Origin: Lobosporangium transversale
Lineage: Eukaryota; Mortierellomycota; Mortierellomycetes; Mortierellales; Mortierellaceae
Direction of reading: 5' to 3'
Length of the DNA stretch: 64,000 bases
Assembly: GCF_002105155.1 (NCBI RefSeq)
Contig: NW_019029018.1
Coordinates: forward strand, 1 to 64,000
Made by a program: the position numbers and the translations under genes. Below the pieces are notes generated by a model. That model did no database searches, was not told the DNA's origin, and was given only the letters and a program-made list of their open reading frames with translations. This document shows, piece after piece, positions 12,340 through 22,226 of the stretch. The stretch's first letter is position 1, and every line of letters begins with the position of its first letter.

Positions 12340-13344
12340 ATGGAGAATAAGAGGCGACGTAAAGATCTAGATGCAGGACTCTCACCATCCGCTATCACTC
12401 TACTAGATTCAGCAGGTGCCAACAGCAAAACACGTCGACAATATCTGCCAACTCAAGAGGCTTTCGCAGTATGGGCTCAACAAGAAGGCTTCGACCCTAG
12501 TACGCCAAATGCAATTGCTGTAGTTAACTATTTATGCCATGCGCGGATTATCTATTCTTGGAGTAGGAATACCACTCTTAACAAAAAATCAGCCATCTTA
12601 AAGCTTTACGACGACACATCCGTGATCACAGGCAATATCTACTTTCAGCGGTTCATGGCAGCAATGAAAAGTACTGGCGTATTTCAAATGGAGCACGTAT
12701 CCGCACTCGACATTTCACCCATCCTTTCATACTTCCGCATGGAGGACAATGTGGATCTTGATATGCCTAAGCTCTCTCGCAAGCTCTGCTGGCTCTTAGG
12801 CGTTTGTGCGTTTCTCCGGCCAGATGATATCGGTTGCATCGATGTGTCAAAGTCAGAGACCAATGAAAAGGGTCTTCTCCTTACCATAGTCTTCCCTAAG
12901 GAGCGACGCGATGGGCAGCGCATCATAAAGTCGATCTTCGTAGGTAGACACCCTAACGACAAGAAAATTTGCCCAGTCGAGGCCTATACAGAATACACCA
13001 GACGGATAGCGGACACACCTCTCGAAATCGAGCACCACAAAGATCAGGATTATAAATTCAATCCTCTTATGCGCTTTGTGAAAGACAAGTCTAAAGTCCT
13101 TAGGGTCAGTACCATAGGCACTTTTATGAATGAAATCACACGTCGAATTCCAAATCTTCCGTCGAAACGGCCTCCTCCAAAGCCACGCGCTATAGGATCA
13201 ACCTTGGCAGCCATCGCTGGCGTATCAACCCAAGATATCATGGTTCAGGGGAATTGGTCGTCTGACAAGGTTTTCAACAAACACTACCGTGTTTCCCGCA
13301 AAACCAATTCAAATTTGACGACGTCTGTTTTTGGTTCGCTCTGA
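12340..13344 (+). CDS. DIRS 1 tyrosine recombinase (integrase)
   Basis: 334 residues from ATG 12340; the frame is open further upstream to 11602, where it overlaps the RT/RNase H frame in another register, as is usual in DIRS. The core-binding region (SKTRRQYLPTQEAFAVW) is followed by the catalytic part: Arg in CAFLRPDDIGCID, then the H/K-x-x-R-like segment around KPRAIGSTLAAIAG, GNWSS, and the Tyr in FNKHYRVS. It would integrate the circular DNA intermediate without target duplication. No damage is visible. Confidence 0.85.
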   Translation: MENKRRRKDLDAGLSPSAITLLDSAGANSKTRRQYLPTQEAFAVWAQQEGFDPSTPNAIAVVNYLCHARIIYSWSRNTTLNKKSAILKLYDDTSVITGNIYFQRFMAAMKSTGVFQMEHVSALDISPILSYFRMEDNVDLDMPKLSRKLCWLLGVCAFLRPDDIGCIDVSKSETNEKGLLLTIVFPKERRDGQRIIKSIFVGRHPNDKKICPVEAYTEYTRRIADTPLEIEHHKDQDYKFNPLMRFVKDKSKVLRVSTIGTFMNEITRRIPNLPSKRPPPKPRAIGSTLAAIAGVSTQDIMVQGNWSSDKVFNKHYRVSRKTNSNLTTSVFGSL

Positions 13345-13346
13345 AG

Positions 13347-13438
13347 TCACATATGGACCATGGCTACGAGGATAATGATCTGGAAGTGCTACAAAGGACG
13401 CACTATCCTCATTATCAGAGTAGCCATGGGACATATGT
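13347..13438 (+). repeat. DIRS 1 internal complementary region
   Basis: Starts TCACATATGGACCATGGC (reverse complement of the left tip at 7785-7813). It continues directly into GATCTGGAAGTGC...ACATATGT (reverse complement of the right tip, about 13562-13625). In DIRS elements this region templates the junction of the two ends during circle formation. Confidence 0.85.
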
Positions 13439-13479
13439 CCCTCCCACACCTCCCTTTTCTTTTCACTCGTTACTAGATA

Positions 13480-13625
13480 GAGAGTAGATCAGAGCGAACG
13501 CTAGATTTTATTTATTTTATTTTTAGTTTTTTCTCGGTCAGAAGGAATAAAAAGAGGTCACACATATGTCCCATGGCTACTCTGATAATGAGGATAGTGC
13601 GTCCTTTGTAGCACTTCCAGATCAT
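13480..13625 (+). repeat. Right inverted terminal repeat of DIRS 1
   Basis: Reverse complement of the left ITR over GAGAGTAGATCAGAGCG through about 13565, then a right-specific tip ending CTTCCAGATCAT. The tip is also copied in the internal complementary region. Confidence 0.85.
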
Positions 13626-14612
13626 ACCTTCCACATGTGACACCACTAAATGAATTTACGTAGACCAATAGGCGTGTACAGGCATTTGAACACGCAAAGT
13701 TCGCAATGCATCGTTGTCAACCAGCTTAATGGACTTTTAGGCCGAAGACCAAGCCAGTTTCTTGCATGCATATCAGTAGTCATATGGGAAGAGAAGAGGA
13801 CAGGCTTGTGGTCCCATGCAGGAGAAGCGCAGATTTTTAGTGTGCAAAAGCCATCTTGGAGAGGAAGGCACAACAACTAATCTTTAATATATTATTGGCC
13901 ACCATCTCATACAGAAGGCCATTCTGTGATTCTGGGTAAACCTCTAAAGGATTGTGGGTCTGATCAAGAGTCAAGGCTTTCGAGGCAGAATATCGTAATT
14001 TCTTGTCTGACGATCTCTTCGAGGGCTTGGTGGCGATACATGGGATCTGCTCTAGAACAGATCCGCTTGGACAACAAGTACAATCGCCTGATAAAGACAG
14101 AAGCCTATGGTGATCGCTCGTGGAAGCAAGTTAAAGGGAGCATCCAGTCGATCCTGAAGCTCGATTTAATTCGATCCTGGATCACTTGCCAGATAATGAC
14201 TTTACTGTCTTGCTACATAAAGATACAAATACCTTCGCAGACAGAATAGAGTCGATTGTTGAGGCTAGTGGGCTACAGCCTATGGGTGTGTTCCTTTACG
14301 GCAATCATAACGGCGTTGTCTGATGCTGGCCAAGAAAGGGTCTTCGAAGAATTCAAGTCCTTGGATGCTATAAAAGACGTAGATCACCTGTTAGATTTTA
14401 TTAGAGTGAATTCAACCGTCCTCACGGGTGAAAAAAACAATCCATGTGCTTGGTTCATCAATAACTTCACTACAAAAGGATTACAGATCAATAAGGTCCC
14501 ATCCTCTACGATAGGAGTCTCACTCAAGGCCCCAAAGGAATTCATCCCGTCCTTCACATTGAAATCGAACCAACAGAAAGAAACAAAGACATACATACCA
14601 TCATGGCAATAG
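13626..14612 (+). pseudogene. Unidentified decayed coding block
   Basis: I do not recognise the family. Several short coherent frames follow one another with shifts, for example a piece with FLSDDLFEGLVAIHG near 14000, one with LLHKDTNTFADRIES near 14215, and a longer one at 14304-14612 with DAGQERVFEEFKSLD and KNNPCAWFINNFTTKG. The pattern (sense-like peptide, stop, resume in another frame) suggests an old coding sequence broken by small indels, perhaps from a retroelement given the retropepsin-like piece further on. Confidence 0.35.
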
Positions 14613-14666
14613 AACCCGTAAAGATGAGAGTACCATCATTTTGTGCGAGAATCCAGTATGCATCTC

Positions 14667-14670
<4 letters not shown>

Positions 14671-14697
<27 letters not shown>
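14671..14697 (+). repeat. Poly-A tract (~27 bp)
   Basis: Uninterrupted A run. Similar tracts occur at about 15380-15406, 15522-15546, 20065-20086 and 45499-45527. Confidence 0.9.
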
Positions 14698-14698
<1 letters not shown>

Positions 14699-15209
14699 CA
14701 TGCCGATGCTAACTGCTTCAGGCATACCAAGCCTGCTAAATTTGCTGAGCTGAATAAGCAAGCTCAAGCAAGGGGGCGGGCTAGAAAAGATCCGAAGAAC
14801 AGTTTTAAAGTAGCTATAACTCATACCAAAGAAGATAGTTACAGTATAGCGATGTTCTTGGAAACGACCTCGAATTTTGCAATAAAGTGTATGGACCTTT
14901 CTCCTTATGTTGACAGCCCTGCCAGCTCTTCATCAGATGCACCTAAGCACTCATCCTTGATTCACAAAACTGTGTCTATTAATCATTCTAAAAATTGCAG
15001 CGCCAAGTGCTGTACTAAAAGTTAAAGAGCACAATCAAAAGCACCACTCTGCATGACAATTATGCGAATCCTAAACCAAATAGAAATATTGGTTACAGAG
15101 GGTCTGAACCTGAAGACAACAGGATATCTGTCTCCATTACTACAAATGGACTATTATATACAGCCTTGCTTGATCCTGGTCCCAATGTGTCCTTAGCCCT
15201 GAAATACTA
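14698..15209 (+). pseudogene. Decayed coding block with retropepsin-like fragment
   Basis: After the poly-A run an open stretch of ~105 residues (KHADANCFRHTKPAKF...) ends at 15025. A second frame at about 15099-15209 reads SEPEDNRISVSITTNG followed by LLDPGPNVSLA. The latter resembles the retropepsin active-site segment (hydrophobic-Asp-[Ser/Thr]-Gly-x-x-x-S/Φ) with Pro in place of Ser/Thr. This suggests the remains of an LTR-retroelement protease, but it is short and noncanonical. Confidence 0.3.
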
Positions 15210-15376
15210 AAATCTGTACACTCTCTTTTTACCAACTTCTTAATGGCAAACAAGAGCCTTGAGAATGCTTTAAACCAGAGCAAGAGGAAGGGCAGTGTGA
15301 GACCGAAATAAGATAATAAAGAATAACAGAGCGAAGAGTGGGAGGAAAGGGTAAAAGTTCAAGGATGACTTGATTG

Positions 15377-15379
15377 ATC

Positions 15380-15410
<31 letters not shown>

Positions 15411-15550
15411 CGCCATCAGTGATCAGTTCAAGACAAGTCGGTGAGAAAAATAATAAATTTCACCGCCCATCAGTGATCAGCTCAACTGAGGACCGATGAC
15501 CTTGAGGACCTTGCTGTCAGAAAAAAAAAAAAAAAAAAAAAAAAAAGAAA
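15377..15550 (+). repeat. Two poly-A tracts separated by a duplicated motif
   Basis: Poly-A runs at about 15380-15406 and 15522-15546 bracket ~115 bp that contains the word ATCAGTGATCAG twice (once followed by TTCAA, once by CTCAA). No coding frame. It could be short poly-A-tailed insertions or slippage products. Confidence 0.6.
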
Positions 15551-15589
15551 GGCAGGTTGGCTGAGGTAAAAAAAAGGTAACTCTTTGAC

Positions 15590-16099
15590 GTGCCTTTTTA
15601 TCTTCCTTTCATACAAATCTTATATATCACTATCCTCGAGCGATTATTGCAAGCCTGTTCCCCTGATGGTCGCTTGGAGGATGGCTTGCTTCTTCATAAC
15701 ATCTCATTCAAGTGTGTGGGCAGCAGAGCATACTCCAAGATCCATATCGAAGGCTCCACTGCAAAAGCCTACAAGCAGAACCCCATGGCGTCATTCGTGA
15801 TGAACATGCTAAAAGAGGAAATAACGGATTTCAAGCTGGAAGTCTGCGGACACTTCAGAATAAGTACCTACCGTAGCGACCGAAGGACGAGCATAAGCTC
15901 CTGTTTGATTGTATCCGTTGCCAGACCGCTCACCAATAAAGAAGAATCCACAGACGAAGATGACAATGTCCTAGACTGTTTCTTCGTGAAGATGTACGAC
16001 AGACCCGTGAAAGAGGTCCATCCATCGACCATTGTCAAGAGCCTAGTTGAAGCTTCGCTCAAGCGACTGGTAAGGGAAAGTCTCGATTGTTTATATTAA
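15590..16099 (+). pseudogene. Unidentified open frame, probably remnant
   Basis: A 169-residue frame whose later half reads like real protein (DNVLDCFFVKMYDRP, HPSTIVKSLVEASLKRLVRE). I cannot assign a family, and no splice structure or neighbour supports an intact gene. It lies in the same decayed block as the preceding and following scraps and may belong to the same element. Confidence 0.3.
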
Positions 16100-16759
16100 C
16101 TTTCCTTTAATGATAAACTGATTAAGTCCCTCTAATAAACTGACGGTTGAGCTGTGGTACTTTTCCTTTTATTTCCTACCTTTTCTACTTTTTTTTATTT
16201 TTTTACCAAGCTTATTGCTTCTTGGTAGCCTGGTCCTGCAATGGCATACACTGAAGGTGGGGAGCAAGGGTTGCTTCAAGAGCAGCTGAAAGGTGAGGCC
16301 CCGTTTCTTGAAGGTATTATGTCTAAAGGCCGCCATATGCCTATCACCATTGACCATAATCTGAAGCAGTATCGAGAACACGTCCAACGATGCCCTGTTT
16401 TTTTTTTTTTTTTGTTGTGTTTGCTTGTTTACTGTCATATCCTCTGCTTTGAGGACACCATCGCAATAAAAGTGAAACCAGGCTTGGTTGTGGATCTGGC
16501 ATTGTCTGTAGTATGCTCGCGCGCTAATAGTGAAGAACAATATTCTTATGCCATACATTGTTCTTTGTTGAATTATTAGAGACGGCTCCCATTGTTGCAA
16601 GAAGCAATCAAGGAGGTGAAGAAATTCTTTCTAAACATATGAAGGGACTGGAACGACTTCCTTTTAAAGGTCCCTTTCTATTTCCACCAAAGTAGCATTG
16701 CCTGACAATAATTCTGCGGATGTGTAATGTTCCAAATGCCAACCAACTCTAGCATCAAA

Positions 16760-17334
16760 ATTAAAAGAGATATTTCAGAACTCGCCTTATGCTTCAATTC
16801 TTGAACAGAGAAAATACATTGAGCTGGACAAGAAAATAAGCCAATTTCTGAATGAAGACTGGGCTTTTAGAGACTACAGCATGGAGATGTGCATGTGCAA
16901 AGCTCCTTGCAGGATGGATACTAGTGAAAAGCACAGTAAGTGACTCCCATGCCATCTTAGTTGATTGTGTCGAGGTGTATGGACGAAAGGAGCATATCGA
17001 TGTTCATTGTGAACCGTTCCAAATCTCAAAAGGGATCGCGACTAGAACATCAATACCGGGAAGTAACGAGCACCGATATGTGGGCGTGTATCCAACAACA
17101 ATGCATTCCAAGAATAGCGAGAGGCTCGTAATCGGAACCCACACAATGGACACCCTTGCCACACCACCAATTCGCATTGACCAAAAGGAGAAACCATCAG
17201 TTGGCGGCAAAACTCTCTCTTTCTTGCTTGAAAATGGAAGGAGCCCATTCAACACAAGGATTTACCTTGATCAAGGATCCATCGATCGAGCAATGGAGAC
17301 CACAAATGACAAAGTCAATCAATTTATTGAATAA
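16760..17334 (+). pseudogene. Unidentified coding remnant with one frameshift
   Basis: One frame near 16770-16940 reads EIFQNSPYASILEQRKYIEL up to a TAA. The next frame continues from about 16930 with SDSHAILVDCVEVYGRKEH to the stop at 17334. They look like two parts of one protein joined by a frameshift or a lost splice site. The family is not recognised. Confidence 0.3.
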
Positions 17335-17525
17335 CGCTTTTCTGCATAAACACTCAATAAAAAAAAATAAAAATAAAAAAAAGCGGGATCTTTTTCATTT
17401 AAGTGTTCTCGTCTACGCTTGACGATTACAAAGTTATCTTGTTCTACTAATAGACACCCCCTAAGAGGAGGCCCTAAGAAAAAAAAAAAAGCAAATGGAA
17501 GAAAGAGAGATGTTTGTTCATTCGA

Positions 17526-17926
17526 ACAAATCTGTGCAACAAAAGTGCCTAACTGCAGTCGATCGTAGCAACAAGGCCACTCTACAGCTTATAGTACACC
17601 GTTGCTTAAAAGTCGCCTGCAATGGATTTATCTATTCCAATGTTTGAAATTAACATTAGCAGGCACCACACAAGACCTTTCCTCCCTGCAAAGTGACCCC
17701 GCGTAGCATGATTCAGGAGCCGAAGCTCTATTCGTCTGCAACTAATTATCGGAAAAGGCGGTAATCGTCGCGTTCTAGCACGGATTCTGACTTAGAGACG
17801 TTCAGCCATAACCCAACGGATGATAGCTTCGGGGCCATTGCCTGTTCAGGCAGGCCCAAATACCAATTATCCGAATGAACGGTTCCTCTCGTACTAAGTT
17901 CATTTACTATTGCAACAACATTTCAT

Positions 17927-17981
<55 letters not shown>

Positions 17982-18077
17982 ATTAGTGGGTGAACAATCC
18001 AACGCTTACTGAATTCTGCTTCAGTATGATAGGAAGAGCTGACATCGAAGGATCAAAAAGCAACCACAAGCAGTTAT
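17526..18077 (-). rRNA. 3' terminal fragment of large-subunit (25S/28S) rRNA, degenerate
   Basis: Read on the minus strand, this contains the sarcin-ricin loop word AGTACGAGAGGAACC, the strongly conserved GGGAACGTGAGCTGGG and GTCGTGAGACAGGTTAG segments, CAGAATCCGTGCTAGAACG, and the LSU 3' terminus ending near GCACAGATTTGT. Upstream, at 18063/18064, about 22 nucleotides normally found between TTGTGG and TTGCTTTTTGATC (next to the peptidyl-transferase region) are missing, and similarity ends at 18077. It is therefore a 5'-truncated, internally deleted copy of roughly the last 550 nt and is unlikely to be functional. No 5.8S or SSU is nearby. Confidence 0.88.
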
Positions 18078-18780
18078 TACTCACCATGATAAATTTTATT
18101 ACCCCAGTAAGATTTTAGGTGTCCATCCAAATGTGGAAGCTCGTACTCTTCTCTGACGGAGCCCATCCCACATAAAATGTCATAAACATGAATCCAAGCA
18201 TTTGTGCAGGAGAAAAAAAATGAAATATAAAGGCTGGATTCTACAAAATAAATTAAGAAGTGGAGGCTCAAGCATGAATTGAAAGGGCCAAATAACAAAT
18301 TAGAGCAGAGATCATCCTGGTATATTAATTTTCACACTCTTTGAGATGTAAGTAACACGTAAAAAAGAAGAATAAAATAAAAATGGTGAAGTTGAAAAAA
18401 AGAAAAAGTAAAAAAGAAAGACAAAATTAAAAAATGAAAAAAAAAATAATAACGAAATAAAAAGACAAAGAATGAGAGAAAATAAGTATATACTAAACAG
18501 AAAGGAGCACTTGTAGCTAGTTTCTGGATATGGAGTCTACTTTGCAAGATTTTTGCCAGCACAACAAAATATAAAAGGCGGAAGATTGTGAAAATATAAA
18601 AATAAAAAAAATAAAAAGATGGGAACTCAAGCACAAAGTAAAAGGTAATTAATGCAGCCAGGTTTTGCGATAAATGTCTTGCGCTTTAATATCATGTTTT
18701 CGATTTGTATTTCCAGTTGTCATGAAGAGAGTTCCAGTCTTCTCATTATACTTCTCTTTGTGTCCATGGCACTCTCAAAC
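18078..18780. other. AT-rich spacer without a recognised gene
   Basis: The A-rich part at 18360-18640 (AAAAAGAAATAAAA-like words) creates spurious minus-strand frames full of Phe/Leu/Tyr. I see no gene or RNA. Confidence 0.5.
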
Positions 18781-20064
18781 TCAATTCTCGTACAGTATCA
18801 AAAAGTTAGAGTTCGAATTGTGTAAGCGTTTGTAAGTTAGCGTCTTGCTGATATGTTCTTTAATAGAAGTTTGGCTTCCTATAGCCAAAAGCTCGATAAC
18901 AACCGTTGACTCCTCTGATTTCTTGATGACAATATCACTATATTTAGGGTCTTTTAAGTTCATAGAGGTGCCACTGGCCAATGATCCCATGTTCTTCTGT
19001 TTTGCTTAGCCAGTTGGTGAGAACTCTCATCAATTCCGTGTCATAGACGCTCTCCCGAGGGACGTCGACATTGTAGTTGCCCATAACCTTAACAGTTTTC
19101 TCTGATCTTTGTATGATCGACCTTCCGCCTGCATAATCAAGCTTCTATCGAAAAATCGAAGAGCAACCTTCATAGTCTTCAGAATATCCAATGATCCTCA
19201 CTCTTTCCTTTGGGGGCGACTCTGAAGGAGAGTGGGGATATTTTGATGGGATAATGTGTCTCTTCGCAAACGAGTCATTGAAAGCTGAGGCCATACGGTA
19301 ATTATTGCCATCAACTTTTATTAGTGCCCCTTCTGCAGTTAGAAAGTCTGCCAATCTCTGTTTTTCCAAGTTTGAGATAGGTACATCGTCGAGATATCCA
19401 AAAAAATGTGTTCGAAGAAGATTAACAGCACCTGTAACTGATTCACTCAATAGTGAATCGACTATCCTTCTGAAAGTGTGGTACGAAAGCATTCTCTCAT
19501 TCTGATTGTCTGCGGAGAAGTTCTGCCATGTATCGTAATTGAGATGATTCGTCGAATTGATGACTTTCGAGCGAGGTTTCTCATAAATGGAGTGTCCGCA
19601 AAAACAAATCATTCCTGGATGACTATCGGTAACGAGATACAGTAAAATTATTCATATCATTAGAGAGTGGTTCACACTTGTAGCGACTTCATTACTAACG
19701 ACGTTATTAACGTACCCATTCGACCTTAAGAATATGTCGTGAACAATCTGATCATCTATTGTTTTCCTCCCGTCCTCTGCATATTGTTTAAAGAGGTTCA
19801 TTGTTTGCTCAAGAGTAAAATACGGGTTCCTGTGAGCCTCACTGATATTAAAAGGAGATACACGTTGATTTGTTGAGCCCAAGCCTTGATTGCTAAAAGT
19901 CCCGCACACAACAATACTGTCAATGGTATATAAATGGTTGGTCTGTCGGATTTCATGGAACGGCTGTAAGCGTTGATTGCGGATCTCATTGCTTGCGTTA
20001 AACAGTAAATCAAACTCGCCAATCATTAACAGTCCATTTCTCCTTTTTCAAAACCGGCGACACT

Positions 20065-20096
<32 letters not shown>

Positions 20097-20544
20097 TAGC
20101 AAGAGCTGTCAGAAGGGGAAAATAGAGAAGCGAATGCAAAACTAAAAATAAAAAAAAAGGATCATTAGACATTAAATGCTTGCATGTTGCAGTAACAAAG
20201 ACAATTTGAATTTAACGACTTCTTACCTGCCAACGGTCGCTGGACAATGACGTGAATGGTTTTCTTTGGTGGGACGTTCCTAAGACTTTAGATAACTCAC
20301 TTGTCAGGTCGTTTAGCTCCTACGGTTCCTTTGATCTTTCTTCGATTGTCAGATTGTTGAGAGTAATTTGTCTTTTTGGTGCGGAAGGGATTGAGACATG
20401 CCGGAGGATGAGTTTGCTTGAATGAATGCTTCGAGTTCTGGTATGTCCTCATTTTTAATGGCTTTCTTTAAAGCAGAAATTGACTTGTGAGGGTCCAATT
20501 CTACCATGAATAATGCAAAAGAGTCTAATTTTTTGTGATGTCAT
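18781..20544 (-). pseudogene. Decayed Crinkler (CRN)-type gene, NTPase core lacking Walker A plus nuclease-like C-terminus
   Basis: The gene starts at ATG 20544 with a Crinkler-like Ub-fold header in two frames (IRLFCIIHG, then VELDPHKSISALKKAIKN), reaching about 20228. The expected Walker A segment is absent. Similarity resumes at 20026 with the Walker B-like GEFDLLFNAS, then DSIVVCGTF, RVSPFNISEA and NPYFTLEQT. A real intron at 19623-19715 (GTACGT...GATAG, phase 2) restores the conserved SNGHPGMICFCG. Downstream the frame breaks at least three times: about 19165-19185 (VALRFFDRSLIMQAEG in a new frame), about 19090-19100 (back to NVDVPRESVYDTELM), and about 18970. It ends with the nuclease-like KYSDIVIKK...VVIELLAIG. 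The family is common in Mortierella and Rhizophagus relatives; this copy is dead. Confidence 0.75.
20065..20086 (+). repeat. Poly-A tract
   Basis: A run of about 22 A inside the decayed Crinkler gene, where a pyrimidine tract would precede the exon starting near 20060 on the minus strand. Confidence 0.8.
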
Positions 20545-20699
20545 GGAATGATTGCGTGATAAAAAAAAAATAAACGCTTTTGGAACAGCAAAACAGCAAA
20601 GAGCGAATAGTTCTTGGCGGAAATATTGGTGGCAAAATATGGAATAAACCACGTACATACATATCGGCCATATTATGTACAAATGTTTAAAATAAATTA

Positions 20700-21361
20700 C
20701 GTCTGCTGATATTTATTTTCCCACCCCACTCTTTCACTCCAACATTATCCTTTTCCCTCTCTCTTTCTCATTTTCGACATTCAAAATGATTGCTCGTTTA
20801 ATTTAAGGTAATTATGATCAATTTATTTAATTCATTAGTTCCTTAGCTGATGAAGACTGGATTTCGCGCTTAATTACCTCTTTTTGCACAGACACTTTCC
20901 TGCGCATTTATTTTCTCTTGCTTAATGAGTCTTTACGCATCTTACCAATCGCTCTCTTACTCTACGCATCTGTTTATCTCTGTCTTTGTGTTGCATTGAT
21001 TATTTTTCTTCCGTCTCTGCGCATCTATTTTTTCTCTCATTGTACACCTATTCTTTATCGCTCTCTCTGCGTGCCTTTTTTTCTACTTTTTCACTTTACG
21101 CATCAAATTTTGTTTTCCTCTCCGAATGACTTTTTTTCTCTCTGTGTCTCTGTGTCTTGTACATTTACTTTTTTATATTTGCCCCAATATCTCTGTACAC
21201 ACTACACACTGTGACATATCAGTCACATGTAAGATCTAATTTCACTTATCAATTATTAGTTGTCAATTAGAGATTGTCCTTTACCCTACTTAGATCAGTA
21301 GGGACGTGTCTCTTTCACTTTCCTATCCATGTGATTCATATTGATCACATATTCCTCGCCT

Positions 21362-21392
<31 letters not shown>

Positions 21393-21759
21393 GTTTATCG
21401 TGATCACGTTACTTTTATTGGCACACTTTTTTCCTTCCTCAGCACATCAATTACACTCTCTTTCTTTCAATCTCTTTTATTTTTTATTTTTATTCACTCC
21501 CGTTCCGTGTCCTCTTAGTATTCAATTCACTCACTACACCTTCTGATTCCGTACTTACTCTTCTCTCTCTCTGTTATTGTCATTCTACTTTTTCACTTGT
21601 TCTTTCTCATTGCGTTATTTGCATTTTAAAATCATTCATTCCTTTCATAATCGTCTATTTGTCCTTTTTAATTCTTATTCTACCCTCTCACACAATGTAA
21701 GTTTAGTATTTCCCATACTCATTGCCACTCTTTACCTGATTGATGTAGCCTTACTTTTT

Positions 21760-21833
<74 letters not shown>

Positions 21834-22195
21834 CTATCTCTATGTAACTAATCGTTAGTCAACAATCTTTTTTCCTCTTTCTCTACACCCTATTTTACTC
21901 GCTCTCCCTCTCTCTCTTTTTTTTTATCTCTGTGCTCCTATTTTTTTACCTCTATCTTACGCTTATTCTTTTTATTTTTCTATTTCATCTAAATCTCTTT
22001 TCCTCAGTACAACATCTCTCTCTTTCTCTCTCGTTACATTCACTCTCTGCGTGTCTATCTCTCTATCGCTCACTTTGCACACCTTTTCTCTTTCTCTCTC
22101 CGTACTCTGTACTTATCCCCTCCCACTCACGCATACGCTCATTCTTTCTCTCTTCTTTAGTTGATCCGAGACTCATTTCCCCGTATATTTAAGGT
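20700..22195 (+). repeat. Pyrimidine-rich low-complexity tract (~1.5 kb)
   Basis: The plus strand is overwhelmingly C/T, with TCTCTCTC, TTTCTC and CTTTTT words, a T run at about 21366-21392, a (CT)n block at 21764-21801 and another T run at about 21805-21831. Several open frames in this region are composition artefacts rich in Leu/Ser/Phe. There is no gene. A homopurine-homopyrimidine tract of this length could adopt triplex structure, but that is inference. Confidence 0.8.
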
Positions 22196-22226
22196 ATCCA
22201 TAACCCTTAATTACAAACATTTTAAT

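Larger units (their letters stand above)
8865..12370 (+). pseudogene. DIRS 1 RT-RNase H polyprotein, split by Tc1 insertion
   Basis: The frame is open from about 8865 to 9944 and resumes after the Tc1 element at 11577, ending at 12370. Upstream parts match DIRS 2 closely (SGPGFKSRIFTIPKKTGDIR, then YLDDLIIL in the RT active site). The RNase H entry motif YTDASDTGWGIV comes immediately after the insertion: removing the element and one TA restores the codon order GAC ATA TAC. The last part contains a CPPWNL block found in DIRS RT/RH C-termini, a possible methyltransferase-like domain. The insertion inactivates the frame, although each half is undamaged. Confidence 0.85.
7785..13625 (+). mobile_element. 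DIRS-type tyrosine-recombinase retrotransposon 1 (complete ends, Tc1 nested inside)
   Basis: It has gag-like, RT/RNase H and tyrosine recombinase frames in DIRS order, plus the DIRS terminal architecture: inverted terminal repeats at both ends and an internal complementary region (13347-13438). That region is the reverse complement of the left tip joined to the right tip. Comparing the three places the element boundaries at about 7785 (ATTATCCTCG) and 13625 (CCAGATCAT), with only AT shared. No target-site duplication is visible, as expected for recombinase-mediated integration. The RT frame is interrupted by a 1632-bp Tc1 element; without it the element would be about 4.2 kb. Confidence 0.9.

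Noticed and set aside
18332..18634. Phe/Tyr-rich minus-strand frame
   Set aside because: Translation of an A-rich low-complexity stretch.
20918..22192. Several Leu/Ser/Phe-rich frames resembling membrane proteins
   Set aside because: They are translations of the polypyrimidine tract; no codon structure or conserved motif.
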